From NCBI GenBank assembly GCA_013397935.1, contig VZRN01002961.1, positions 1 to 64,000 of the forward strand: a stretch of DNA of 64,000 nucleotides, given 5' to 3'. Positions within the stretch are counted from its first letter, which is position 1. Each line of letters begins with the position of its first letter. A program made the position numbers and the translations under genes. Positions 1 to 13,896 of the stretch are shown here, in pieces. The DNA comes from Dasyornis broadbenti. Lineage: Eukaryota > Chordata > Aves > Passeriformes > Dasyornithidae. The notes beneath the pieces were generated by a model, which had not been told where the DNA came from, ran no database searches, and was given only the letters and a program-made list of their open reading frames with translations.

Positions 1-128
1 CGCACCTTCCTTCCGCATCTTCCGCATCTTCCGCGCCTTCTGCGTCTTCCTTCTGCACCTTCCTTCTGCACCTTCCTTCCGCGCCTTCCGCACCTTCCAT
101 GCCTTCCTTCCACGCCTTCCTTCCTTAT
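1..128. repeat. CTTCC-type pyrimidine-rich minisatellite, truncated by window start
   Basis: The first ~128 bases are nearly pure C/T on the plus strand apart from interspersed GC, GCA and GCG units. The pattern is short variants of CTTCC joined by YGCRC (for example CTTCCTTCTGCACC, seen twice in tandem). The array ends abruptly before ordinary mixed sequence. It must extend to the left of the window, so its true length is unknown. It contains several CpG dinucleotides. Confidence 0.85.
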
Positions 129-3100
129 CTCTGGTCCAGCAACGGTGCCCCCACACTATCTATAGGAGCACTGGGTTCAAGGCCACACTCAATAATCTGC
201 TATTTTTAGATGGAATCGTAGATCTACCTCTCTCTGAAGGGATTCTTGGAGTACAAACAAGTGGATTATTGCACTGTTAAAGCAACTGTTTGCACCCTTG
301 TCCCAGGCAAAGGCAAAAATGGTAATAAATTTTACATGAAGAAAATCTTTTCCTTTTGTGTTTGTCTTGGGAATAGAGATGAGCTGCTGGGGACACTTAA
401 GTCCTGTTACTCTGAATTTGGAATGTGCAAAATAGCATGCAATCCTGTGAAGCAAACCAGCAAATCTCAGAGTTCTTCAAAGGAGAAAAGGCTTTTCTTA
501 AAGAGAAAATGCTCTTCAGCTTTAAGGAGAATAGGCCTACTTCACAGAGATACTACAACACATAAAAGATTTCTTCTTAAGAGAAACTAAATATTAAAAA
601 TTGGCTTTTTCTCCCTGTCCAGTCACTACTTTTCAGATATTACCTTTGAAAATTACAGCTTCTGCTAATTTATTTCCAAAAATGTTCCATTTATAGCTTG
701 CAAAATAAGAAACTTTAGAAAGGAGATATAAGTACAGGAAATTACATGAAGCTTTCACAGGATGCAAAAGAGCTTTAGTAAACACTGTACCAAATCTGTA
801 AAATGATTGCAGACTGTGGAAGTGGGCTCGTTATATGAACTGTGATAAATTACACATCTTGTAAGCTGAAGGTTCTCTCCGAGAAAAACGTGTATAACTG
901 TTTCATTTAAGACCTTGGTTTTTAAAGAGATAAATTTGTCTTTGGGGTTTCTCCTACCGTGTGAAAAATGGTGTAGTCATATGTGGCAAAAGGCTGAGTT
1001 AAAGTAATTTTGCTGGTTCAAATTAGCTCAGAAAACTTTGAAGCTTTAATTTTGTATGAAAGGCTGCAGTCAAGATCAAGTGTGGTCAATCCACACAATA
1101 CTAATTTTATGTTATATCAAGTATCATTAATGTTGCATAAAGGTGATGAGCTCACTATATAGAGTAGCAGTTTTACAGAAATGTAGCTACATGCCCAAGG
1201 TTATTTGAATGATAACAGGGCTACATCCAAAGGCCTTGGATCAGGAAGAAAGGCTCATGAGAGCTTCCAAAATCATTGGCCTTGTTCTTGTTTGATTGTG
1301 CCTCAACTGGACCTAACAGCACACTGACATGAAAAGGTCTCTGCTTCCTCTTAAAGTAGAAAGTAGTTCAGAATTTGTCATTCTTAAAACTGCATTTAGG
1401 TGTAGGTGTAAAAAAACACATCAGCGAGGTGTACCAGGCAAACCCAGGATATGAGTCAATATTTTCTTCCTACGTAGTAATTACATGAAAGAGAGGGAAA
1501 AAAGAAAGGGTAACAGAAAACAGCGGAAATATATTCCCTTAAGCTTGGGTTTTCCCTTGGTCTGTAAACACTCCTACTAATCTCCCTCGTCAACTAGTTA
1601 GAAGAATCAAAAAAAAAATTCTTGAGAATGATCAAAGTAAATCAATCACCAGTGAGAGGACTACTTGTTGACTAATAATGACGTGTCTCCAAAGGCCATG
1701 GTTCAAAAGTTCTCCTTGTGGATGGACAGACTCATTCTGCTCAATTTCGAACCTACCTGAACAATTCTGTCTGTGGTTTGTATTTGTCTGGTCAGCCAAA
1801 ATGCAAGCGTGAAAGGGAAACAAAGCTGAAGAATAAGTATATTACAAGTTTTAGGAACTAACAGCATTAATAATGCCATCTGATTGAAAGACACTCCAAC
1901 AACAGCCACTAAAAGGTAAGGGCAACATTTCAGTGATTTCTTTCTTTTTAATGGAGAACTGAAGGACATACTGTGCAATTCTAAAATATTGATACTGATA
2001 TCATATGTATTTGCATGTGGGCATTACTGTTGTCTTTATGTCGGCGTGTCTGGTAGTGGGGATATTCAGGGCTGTAATTCAGGATATAGTGGGGATACGC
2101 TAGTAAATATTCTGAGATTATAACCACACAAACTGGTTTTTATTTGAGCAAAGTTTTATACACAGCATAGTGTCTCTTTCAAGTCTCCTATTACATGGGA
2201 AAACACACCTTTGAATTAATTTCTAACTATCTATTCATTTATCTACCCTTCCAAGTCTTTTGTGGTAGTTTTTTCTAAAACACAGTGCTAAGATCAGTCC
2301 ACTCTCACTTTATCCTCATTTAACATCCACGGTTGCTGGCCAATGGACCCTTATAAACTTTGAAGACGTCAACTAAACAGCAGATACTTGCAAAAAAACA
2401 AGGTTCATGTGCAAATTGATATTGCTTGAGCAGGTAGCAAATACCCTTGGTCATGAACACTTTTTTAAAGGATGATAACAACTTCCTAGCCTTCCTCATC
2501 CCTGCCAGCTATAAAATGTAAGATCTATCCCCTTTACTGCTTAAATCACACTTCCATTGAGATGCCAGGGTGCCGTCCAGAAAACATCAGATTTGTAAGT
2601 ACTTTCAAAGTGATTAAATATTCACCCCCTTTAGTTTAAAATGCATACTATAAATATTTCCTTTTTAGGTAGGAAATTGGCTTTTGTGATCTAGTCCAGT
2701 TGTAGCTACCTTGTCATCTTACTCAAAGCTCCCCAGAATTATAGAACTTTCTTCAGCAACATTTCATGGTTTGGAGATTATGTAATTCTTGTTTAAAATG
2801 ACAATATGTGCTTTTAAGACTCTGTTTACTATTGCTGTCCATGTCTGATAAACCTAACTAAATTCAATATAACATAATTTAAGTGTCTCACTTGTGCAAA
2901 TAAATACCTGTGTGTGTTGTGAAGTGTGCTTCATGCTTATTCAGCTTGAGCTCCATTTGCCTTCATGTCACAGATGGTCACTTTGTACGTGTACCAGCAG
3001 TCTTTTACTATTTGACTCCTGGATTTGGAAATTACTCTTATGCTCATGTTTGAAATAACACCAATTTGTGCATTTAAACTCACTATGGATTCTTGGAATA

Positions 3101-6100
3101 GTTTTTCTAAGAAGAATTCAAGCTTTATATTAAACATGAATACAGTTCTGTATCAGCTGTAGTAATCACATGTATGAAGCTAATACCTGCAGAAGTCCTT
3201 CCATAGACAAAGTCTGCTTAATAAAAAGGGAAAAAAAACCCTTGGCTTTAAATGAAACTCCAAATAAACCAACATCAACAGTCTAGGAGAAAATAACTAC
3301 AACATCTAAAGAATGAAAAATTTATCCAAAAGAAGCTAATCTTTTTTTCTACATTGAGCAACACATTCAGTACAAAAATTTTCAATCCGACAGTTGATTC
3401 TTTTTCTGGAGGAAAGAAAATATGAAAAGAAAAACTCCACAATTGTTAATGAGCTGCATTTTTATAAGTTTTTACCTCTAAGTTTGGAACAAACTTTTTA
3501 GTACTCACAAAGGAAAACAATGTTGCAGCATGCCACGTTCTGAAAATCATAACTTCACACCAGTGTTTAGGAAAGCAACTAACACTCTAAATACATGAAA
3601 GTTTTTTTTTTTTTAACAAAAACAACACAAGAGAATGCAAACATTTAAGATGTTGCACAACTGTTCTTAAACTTCAGTAAGTAAAAGAGCAAAGTTCTTT
3701 CTCTGCTAATGCAGTACTTTTACTTTGAGCAAAGTTACACCCTGATTTACCAGTTCAGCAAATGGTATTTTTCAAAATACTTCAGGTAATTTGAAAAACA
3801 GTCTTATTCCACATCTTAGATGTCAGTAACCTAATTACAGTAAGTGGTACTACTATAGACCTCTGCTTTACCTTTGAAATTCAGGAGACTATCCCTTTCC
3901 TTTATTAAGCCTGAGCTCGTACCATTGGTTGTACAGTGTCTGCACAATATCTAAGGCTAACTTTTCTTGGCCTTTTGTGATGGATGCACAAATGTGTCAC
4001 CTGATCTCGTCTATCAGGCTTTACCAGTGAAATGTCAGACAGGTTGAGTCATTTCTTATGCTACAGATAACAGTAATCAGGAAACCTGTAGAGATTAAAT
4101 AAAATATATATTTTGTGACTCCACATGGTCTACAGTCACCTCTTGTCTTAAGGGGACATTTCTTATGACAGTCCTGTACATAACAACAGCACACCTATGC
4201 AATAAGTGTTAAGTCATTTGAAACAGGGATACCTTGTTACTCTGCATGTCTTTAAAAACTCCCTGTAGATGCTTTGCTTGCACCTCAATAAATTTAATCG
4301 CACAGAATAGGCAGATGTTAGTAGCAGCCTGTGGTGGTGAGTTAATAACAATAATTTTATAGAAGATGTAGAAATCACAGCAAATATCTGCAATGGAAAG
4401 CCACAATAGTAGCAGCTCAAAGCAGGCTTAAAACTGGAACTGAGCAATATGTGTTAACTACAGCATACACATTTTTAAAATAGATAAATAGGCCAATCTA
4501 GACTGTATATATTAGTGGAAGATTTTTTAGAACACTCTTTTGTTTAGTAGTCCTGGTGCTCAACCCTAGGATAACTCACTGTGGTAATTGCTGTTCCAGC
4601 ATGTGTGTCAATCATGCAGCTGAACCTGGAAGAAAATCTCCCTTGTCTCCTACAGCCCCACCAAGAACATGGTACTTTCCAAATTTCCGCCAAAGGCAGA
4701 CTCTTAAAATATGAATAGCAAGAAAAATCTACCTTGAGTACACCACTGCCTCTAAAGTGTTTTTCTCCTGCTGCAGGGTGAAAGGAGAAGTACCCAGACC
4801 AAGATTATTGTCTAGCTAGCACGAAGAGGCATGTGAAAGGGAAATGAATAAAATACAAAAGAAAGAAAAGCGGGAGGAGCTGACTTTTGTCTTGCAGCCA
4901 TACAGTTAAAACCAGATGGGACTTTCATCAGAAGCATCTTGACAAAGTGTACTGGTAAATGCAAAAGCCAACTACAACAGAAGCCTTGCTTCCTCCACTG
5001 CTAAAGCTAGAAAATGTCAGATTACTTGCAGGCAATAGATAGTTTAATCCAGGGCTTGCTGATAAGAGTAAGAAAAAACAAAGCAGAGCCTTATATAGCA
5101 GTATAAACAGCTGAAAATTTACAAAATATTCAAGGTAATATGACATTTGTGCAACTGACAATACAGACTGCAGTTCAACCATAGATTTCAACTTGGCTCC
5201 ACCACACAAATTCAGGTATCGCCTGCGATCAGAATTAAGAGGAACCAGAAGAGAAGGGCACCTTAGCACCTGTTTAGGATGAGGAGTCTCCTCGTTAGCA
5301 ATGCCTTCACTGATGTATTTTGATAGATTATCACTCATTGATCAATCCCAGCAGCTCCACACCTGTCCAAATGCTTTTTATCAGACTACTGACATGAGAA
5401 GAAATGTTTTTAAAATATTTGGCTACACATGTGACTTTCTGAGTAATAGTTACATAGTAAAATATTAGTTTTGTTATCATGGCCATTTGAAACAAAACAA
5501 CACTGTGTTTAGGGAGGGCAGGGGAATGATAAATGTTCGTAATCTAGTACACTAAACTTTATTACTTTGTCTCTTAAACATGCATTCAGTCAGATGTTCA
5601 TAAAGACAAACCTTTGGAATGCCCCTTCTGTACAGTAAAAAGCACTTCTAAATGCACAAAAATCCTTGCAAACTCAGATAGGGTTCCCACATAATAGCTG
5701 ACTTACCATGCTGTATTTCCAAGTGGACAAGACCCATCTAGGAGACTGATTTTGAAAAAAAGCACTGGATTTTTCCCCAAATAAAAAGTGAGCATTTCTC
5801 AGATGAAGCCCTTTCTTCAGAAGATTGGATGACCCAAATATCTGGTCTAAGCCTTCTTAGGAAATATCAGGATTACAACTCCATGCTAATAGTAAAATCT
5901 CTCCAAGTACAGATTAATTATTAGTTAATTAGTTAATAGAATAGCAAGTATTCTCTTTAGAAGAACTGTAAAAGCCCTGACAATCTGTTGCTCCCTGTTC
6001 TGTTTCCTCTGGAGCTTAAGGTGCCTCAAAGACTTGGGAAAGGTACTTTCTACATAAGACCTCCCAGGTATAATCACCAAGGCATCTGTAAATCCATTTC

Positions 6101-9100
6101 TGCCTTATGCATTAAAGCGAGTTAAAGCACAATACGCAGTCAAAGGGAGTTTTCACAACATTAATTTGTGATTACGGTAAGGTCCTTTTCTGTGTTCAGA
6201 CAGGTGCTAAAGAATTTTGTTGTAAATAGAAGTAAATGTATATCCAACTAAAATAAGGACTAAATACAAATAAAAGCGCCAAACCTCTGATCAAATTTAA
6301 TATGATTTTCAGGGCAATCTACGTGATTTAGACAAACTGCCCTTAATGAAAAAGATCAGACTGAATAGTTTCACTATTTTCAGTTCAAGTGTGTCTGGAC
6401 AGCTTTGAAATTTCTCTTTGAAATTCTCTGTTTTCAGAATACAGTAAATTTCAGTATTTACTGTATTCTGAAAATCCCTACTGAACCCTTTTGTTAGATG
6501 CTGCATAAAGGAATTATTGGTAAGGATTATAATAGAGAGTAAAAGCTCTTACTTACAGCCTTACTACTGATTCACTAACATCCACCTACAATGTAAGATT
6601 TGTATCCCTTCTACAGGATATACCTGTGATATGGCACTGACTCAGTAAAACTCACAATATGCATTGACGTGCAGGGTAAACTCTAGCCAGAAATAAAAGA
6701 AATGTATAACACAGGAATCACTGATCTCAACTCATATTGGGATAAAGTTGGCTTGTTTGACATCCTTGGATTCATTAAATAGAGACAAAAACGTGTCTAA
6801 GAGACACTGCATGTATAGATGGATTTATGTAAGGTATTTCTTTCCTTTTAAATTCATTCTGTTTGACCTTATAAACATTAAGCATCTCCTGTTCATCCTA
6901 TGCCTTCTTTTGACCCGCAAAAACTGTTAAGGATTGAAGGTATTCAACACCAAGGCAAAAAGCAGTTAATGTCTTTCGGCATTGGAAACCATTTCATGGA
7001 TCATGTGATGAAATCTTTCCTCAGGTATACATGATCAGCTGATAATAACCAAGACATGGTGATGCGGACTGTATCTCTGTGGAATACATCTTTCTTTTCA
7101 AGTGGTGGTTAAAATGTATGCATTTCCACCAAGGCCCACAAATTCCAGCTCATAAGAAAAATATTTGGAAATAAGAGACCAATTTCATTAAACTGTGGGC
7201 CTGATCCTAATTCAGAAATCTGTTGGATTTCATTAAACTTCACAGCAAAATAACTGCAAAGAAAGCTGCTCTATTGAAGTTCCCCAAGACAAAGCCTTCG
7301 TTTGGACAACATGCTTACAGAGCTGAAATAAGTGACATAACAAGCCATCCAAAATGAAAGAGGTCTCTCAGAGATAGAAATGAATAAGCAAGGATAAAAC
7401 TCGCATCAATAATAACTCCTTTATAGCATCATTAGTAAGAAAATGCATTACTATTTCATAGGTGGAAAGAAAATCTTCCACCTCCTTCAAGTAATTTAAA
7501 ATCACTTTAAAATGGTAGCTACAACGCTGTAAATATATACACAGTAGTTTTATAATTTTTATGAGAATATTCCTTATCATGCATTGATGGCTCAAAAATC
7601 TCCATGAGTAAGTAATTAAAGTGGGAAGATGCAGGACTTGATCTGCTTCTCCAATGAAGAAATCATTCAGACATTCTTGATAATATCCTTAAAACATTTT
7701 CTATGGGATAAGATATTAACTATAAGCTTAAGTATCAGATAAACTTGCCTCTGGAGAAAGCAGGAAATGCCTGAACTGAGAGCAAGTTTTCAAATGTAAA
7801 ATGTTGATTATTATGAAAGGCAAACACACCAATAGATGTGCAGATAAATATTTTTCCAGAAGATTCTAAGCATAAGCTTCGTATATTAAAATAATCCTGA
7901 ATAAACCAGCCTTTCCTCATAGGTCCCATAACTGAAAGAGTGATTCAACAGAATTTAAAAGGTGTCAAAACATATTTGTTACACAAAAGAGAAAAAAAGT
8001 CTGCATCATAAAAGAAAACTAGCAGCAACTTAGGGTAAGGCAAGAACTATGCCATGATTTCAGTAATAAGAAAGCTTGTGATGCACCCCATATATAACAC
8101 AAAACTGCAAAGATGGGTATTTGTATCATTCGCTGTACAGAATGCAGAAGTGAAGACTTAAATAAGGTACAAGAGAGAGTGTGGTCTTCCTACTAATTGT
8201 CATGTTTTATAGAAGAGTCAAAATGAGAGTGGGGCCAACTGACACTTGAATAACCACAAAATATGCATTTAAAATATTACACAGGAAAACCTATTCCCCA
8301 GAAGCATAGAACACTTGGTATATTACTTCTAATTGTGCCTGATAGTTCAACATCGAAAGAAGAAAGACAGTGAACATTTTCATTAGTTAACCGTCAGAAA
8401 GTCCTGACTTGTAGTCAAGAGCAGAAAAAAACAGTAAATGAGAACTCCTTTCATCCATACAGAGGACTGCAAGAGCAGAACCACACTGTTAAGAGCACGA
8501 ACCATGCAGGCTGTCACCAGCTAAAGTCACCTAGTGCACTTGGCTGCATGTGCTGTTTGGAAGTGCAAGTAACTGCTTGTCTATGTGGGAATCTATTACT
8601 AAATAAAGCAGCATGCACTCTGCACATGTTGAATTGTTCCCCTACCAATTTACTCCATACTGGGTCCCAGTAAGGTTTAGCTCAGCCCACCATTACAGTG
8701 GGCTTACAACAGGAAACTGATTGGTGTCCCCGGGGCAGCTAGTGGTGAAAAACTACTCCACAGAAAGTCACAGTCAGCATCCTAACCTGGTTTAGTCTAA
8801 TTTGTAGTCTCCAAGGAAAGGACTGAAGCAGACAGCTGCCTTTCTGACACACACTGTGTCTGCTGCTGAATGAAAAACTCCTCTTCAGCTCCAGACTACT
8901 CTGCTTCATTCCTTTCCCTTGCTTCTTGGCTTTGCACTCCAAAACTTGTTCAAACTTTTTTATGAGCCTTTATGGTTGCATAAAGAGGATGAGAGTTTTT
9001 CACCCCTGGTTTTAAAAGAAATAGTCTCTGACCTTTGTCCAGCTGCTTACAGAAGTTTGTAAGCAGACAACATGTGTGGTAGAAAAAAGCCAGAGTCAGA

Positions 9101-12100
9101 GGAACCAGAGGTATACCTACTGTGTCTTTCAGAATCACTCTTAATGAGAATAATTGCAGACAATAAATCCCTTTCACCACTTTTTCTCCTCGTCCATCAC
9201 TGACTCTTCAAATTGCAGGAATGCCTAGAAAACAGAAGGAGAGCAACCAAAGTAGCCTTGCTCAAGTCTGTAAGTCTCTAAAACTACAAAACTAACTTTT
9301 TTTGTTACCTTCTGCTTTATATAGGAAGCTGTAAGTCTTGAAATACATGAAGAAACAAATAATCAAAATTCAGTATCAGGCATCAGCTATTTATTGTAAC
9401 TCCTGATCTCACTCACAAATACACCCAGCACCTGCTTATCACAGCATGTTGCTAATACATTACAATAAATTGTAAATTAATTAATTCTTTTAATTTATTT
9501 TCTCCAGTTGGTAACTCATCACACCTTAAGTGCTATTGATGGTAGAAAACTGTGTTTACTTTTCATTTTGATCTCAAAGGAGACCATAGGACGCTTCCAA
9601 GATAAAACTGAGCAAATATATGTACAATTGAAAGTTTCCAGTGGGATTTTATGATAAGCACAAAATACTAAAAAGAAGGCATTCCTGGGTATTTAGTCAT
9701 TCCAAATAAAAGAGGATCATAGAGTTCATGAATGAAGGAAGCATTATTTATTATTAGTATCAGAACTAGTGGTTGCTTAAAAATGCAAGAAAGTAAGACA
9801 GAAAAATCAGATTATTGCAGAGAACGTGTCACAGGAATCACGAGAAACTAACGGGGTACTGGTGAAGTGCACACTGTACATTAATGTGGGCTTTCATGCT
9901 TTCAGATAATACTTCTGGCTCCTTCTTTTTGAAAGAATTTAATATACATTGTACAGGTTTTCTTATGAAACAAATTGATATGCTCTTTCACACAGAGTTT
10001 TCCATATAATTAGTCTGAAAAAAACCCAGGTGTTTCTCTGTTACATACACGTATGTACGTATACATACAGAAGCATGTTACACAAATTAAACAAGGCTCA
10101 TGATGAATCTGTATCTCTAATTGCTCCTGAACAATTACTAAAGCAAGAATGGAAAGTAAAGCTAAAATACTTCTCCAAATAAAATTCTCACTACTTTAAT
10201 TCTGCTTCTTAAAGAGAAATATGAGATTTGATAAGGGCTCCTTTCATCAACTTGTAAATTAAAGCTGGTCAGTGGTGACAAATACATAGAATGCAGTGAG
10301 ACTCCAGTGTTTCCTAAAGGTTCACACATTTACTGCAACTAGAACAAAACATGAGCATTTTAACCCAGGATCCTTTGGCTTCTAAAGATGTGACACATTG
10401 TGTAAGGAACAAGCCACAAGATGCCACCATTTTCCCCATATTAACAAATAAAAATGATTCAAAAAGGAAAAAGGGTATGGCCACCACAATTATGCAGCAT
10501 TTATATCTATCATATCCCAATGAACTGTGAAGTCCAGCTACTAAATTCTCATAAGTATTAAACAAAGGTCAAACAAAATATTTTATGGCTTAAAAAGTGC
10601 TTCCTTAAGTGTCTACTCATATTTGAGATCGATGTCAACTACTATTGATTTAGTTTCTTTATTATAGCTTTAAAACGACACACACTTTTGCGTCAGTCGT
10701 GGACCTCTGTTTGAAACAGGTCCTGAAGACAAGCTGTCCGATGATTATGGACCAGACCTTCATCGAGCATGTACCTTTGCAATGGACTCCACAGTAAACA
10801 TATGTTTTCATTTCTTCCATAATGCAGTTGAGAATCCAATATAATGTTGTATAATGACAACAAGATGTCCCAAAAGAGTTTTTCAGAATAAAGATTTACC
10901 TCAATCTATTGATAGAGATCTCAGGTTTCATAGGAACTACAGGTTAAGAAAGACGATACACTTTACCTAAGTGTCAGTGATGCCAGGACAATTCGCCTAT
11001 GACAAGTGTTTCTGTTCTCCTCAGGCCCCTATAATGCTTAAAACCCAAACCAAAACCTCCCAAAGAATAGGATGTGCACATGTGGCACACTAATAATTAT
11101 TTCTACCACCAAACTTGGGAGTGGTAACAATCCTACAGATGTAATCTCTCCATGCAGTGATACAATTCTCTAAATGTTTGTTTTGGCACTCACCTGTGGA
11201 AGCCACATTGATAATGAAAAACTGAATTACTTGCTCCCATAATGGGTGTGGGCATCGTGAGACCAGTAGATTCCTGTCAAAAGAGATTGCCAAATATTAT
11301 TTTCTGTCTTTTGGAGTCAAGTTGAAGACTATGAGAAAGAGGTAGAATTTTCTATGAGTTTCACTGTAACTTTTAAATACGGTAGGTTGCATTAGTATTT
11401 AAATTCTGCTTGACAAGTGTTACCACTACAGAAGAAGTAGCTGCTTTCAAAAGTTATAAAGGTGGCATTTTCAGGAACACTTAGCTAGTTTGAGGCTATT
11501 CTACATAAAATTATACTTCAGTCTGTTGGTGGAAGCAAGCTAACCAGTCAGCTCAATAATATAATTAGTCCTTGAGATTAGGCACTAACTCAGGTCTCAG
11601 AAGCAATATTATTCCATTTACTGCTGTTACTTCCAGCTAACTGGTTCTGTCTCTCAGAGAGATTGCCAAGTGGTCACACAGAGATAGCTCTACGTGTGCC
11701 TTGCTCTGAAAATTGCTCATTCAGTGCCATGTGGAGGATCTTTGTAACTCACTTTAATGAAGTTTCAACGTCTCCACATCCTCCAAAGGTGATCAAGAAC
11801 AGTTTTGTTGGACAGTGTTTGTGCATCCACATCCCTTAAAATATTTGCATACCAGTGGCAGTGGCAGCAAGAAACTCAACAGACTGCAAACCCTCCACTC
11901 CAACAGCTGAGTAAATATTCGTGCAGTGGCCTGCACCGCACTGAGAGCTGCAACGTTGCCAGCAGCATCTACTTCAATAGCTTAACTCAGGTGTGTCTGT
12001 AGGAGTGACTACAGTGCAAACACGCCCACCAGCCCTTCTAAAAAGTCCACTTTCGCAGAACTAAGTGACAAGCTCAATCAAGCTCAAACCAAATTGCACA

Positions 12101-12307
12101 CTGATGCGTGAGACGACCGTGTTTCTTATAAGCTAGGCAGCACTCTTAAGGATGCAGGTTCCAGCTGTATTCTGCATGCAGATACACATAAAGTTCAGGC
12201 CCTGCCTTTCTCTTCCAGACTTTTAAAAAGAAACCTAGCTCATTAAGTCAATACTCTTGCAACTGCTACTGACAGTTTTTCAAACATCTACTTCCTTTAA
12301 GATTTTA
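129..12307. other. Non-coding AT-rich intergenic DNA, no exon recognised
   Basis: I read both strands and see only short chance ORFs and no protein family. Features inside are a perfect hairpin at 6431-6474 (listed separately), a poly-T run near 3601-3614, and scattered short A/T runs. The minus-strand ORF at 4928-5338 (136 codons) has a protein-like first half but no recognisable domain, and I do not call it. If MAP1B follows CARTPT in this bird as it does in human, it would lie beyond the left edge; none of its exons is visible here. Confidence 0.6.
6431..6474. repeat. Perfect 19-bp inverted repeat (hairpin), 6-nt loop
   Basis: The left arm at 6431-6449 and the right arm at 6456-6474 are exact reverse complements, separated by TTCAGT at 6450-6455. 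The arms are AT-rich (left arm begins TTTTCAGAATACAG). The total length (44 nt) is shorter than a typical pre-miRNA and no flanking lower stem is obvious. A local template-switch palindrome is at least as likely as an RNA gene. Confidence 0.9.
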
Positions 12308-12391
12308 CAGAATAATCTAGAGAGATACAACACCAGTATTACCCTATAAATGCAGTTCTCCTTTCCTAAAAGAGTTATATAACTGAAATTT
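12308..12391 (+). repeat. 84-bp inverted repeat, arm A (presumed source copy)
   Basis: These 84 bases recur as an exact reverse complement at 14,044-14,127. This arm lies in ordinary AT-rich single-copy-looking sequence whose composition matches its surroundings. That is why I take it as the source and the copy inside the G/T-rich block as the derived one. Confidence 0.93.
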
Positions 12392-13896
12392 TAAAACTTC
12401 CTTCTCATGTAAGGGTGAAAGCTTCCCGTCTATAATAAAGAAAAAACCCATCACTTATTCTGGTCATTTATTTTACCTTATTTTTACGTTTTTACAAAAA
12501 AATACATATACGTATGACTAGCTACATGTATGTGTGCAGTCCAATTAAATTAAATGTCTGTTAAGACAGTACAATTTTGAGATATATTGTCCACAAAAAG
12601 AACCCTTGAATAGCATGAATAGACATGGTAGCACTTCTTCTCTTCTTGCACATCTAGATACAGAATATTACTAAGGCATTAAAAAAAAAAAAAAAGGCAG
12701 TTTATATGAAAGAATTCTTTTCATGTCTACTTCTGACATTAGTGTTTTACTGTAGCCATACTACAGGATCTCACGCCACCCTGTATTTCAAAAACCTTTC
12801 TGTGCTAGACAAGTCTGTCCCTTACAACGCAAAGTTATGAAAAGACTCTGGGTTAACACTCTAGGCCTTTTTGCAATCATGTCTCTCATTTAAAGTCCAT
12901 TTTAGAATTTAAATGTAACTGGACTGCTGTAGAGCAAGAAAATCCACAACATTTGGCAAAATCTTAACTCTCCAAAAAGACAAAGCAAATACATAGAAAA
13001 CATATCAGAACTACCAAAGGTCTACTGCTCCAGACGCCAAAAAAAGATATTAGGAAAAGAACCACAGGCAAAAGGAAGAAGAGGGAATTAATCTGGCTTC
13101 TGTTGCATGAAAATAAATTAAAATATAAGATCTTGCTTTCTATTTTCTTGCTTTCTTAAGCATCATACTTTTAATATTGTACCCCTATTTAACGATTAGA
13201 AAGCAGAAACAAGAAGAATAAATTATTCCAATTCAGTGCCTTTGTACAGCTTTCAGAAAGTACCTCCTCATACGGATGTCAAACAGAATTGTCCGACTGT
13301 CAAAGCGGCAGCTAGATCTCATCCAATGTCTGTTCTGTTATGCACACCCAATTTTAATAAATAGCAAAAAGTCTATGAGTAAACACAAGCAACTAGCACA
13401 GCTGATCAAGCGTCACCATGGCTGAAGTCTTTGAGGTTACTTCAGTTATAAATATGGTCATAGGGCTGATCCTGGTAGCTTAGGCTGCCACATCTGCACA
13501 ACAACCTGCTAAATGAGCTTCCTCAGCCTCTGCAAGAAATCTCCACTAATGGTTGGAGACATTTATTGTCACATCCTGCTCAAAGCAGGGCCACCTGAGA
13601 TCTGGTCATTTGTGACCAGGAAACATGAAATCTCAGGAACTTCTTAGAAACAATAATAAAATTTTTAACCCCCCAATTCCAATCATCCAAATTAGAACTC
13701 AGTCTATGAGATCTGCAACCTCATTTCAGTCAGTAGCACTCACCAGTTTTCATTAAAGATACATGGATTTTTATTAAAAATACACAAGATAAGGTATAAA
13801 ACAATCACAAAAATTCACAGCTATAAGAAGAAGACTTCAAATGGGTTAAAGAAAAGAAAGGGAAATTCTACCTCAAAAATACAATCTTAATTGTCC
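12392..13896. other. Non-coding spacer between the 84-bp inverted arms
   Basis: AT-rich mixed sequence with a poly-A run of about 16 near 12,681-12,696. No exon, RNA gene or recognisable mobile element is seen on either strand. Confidence 0.6.
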
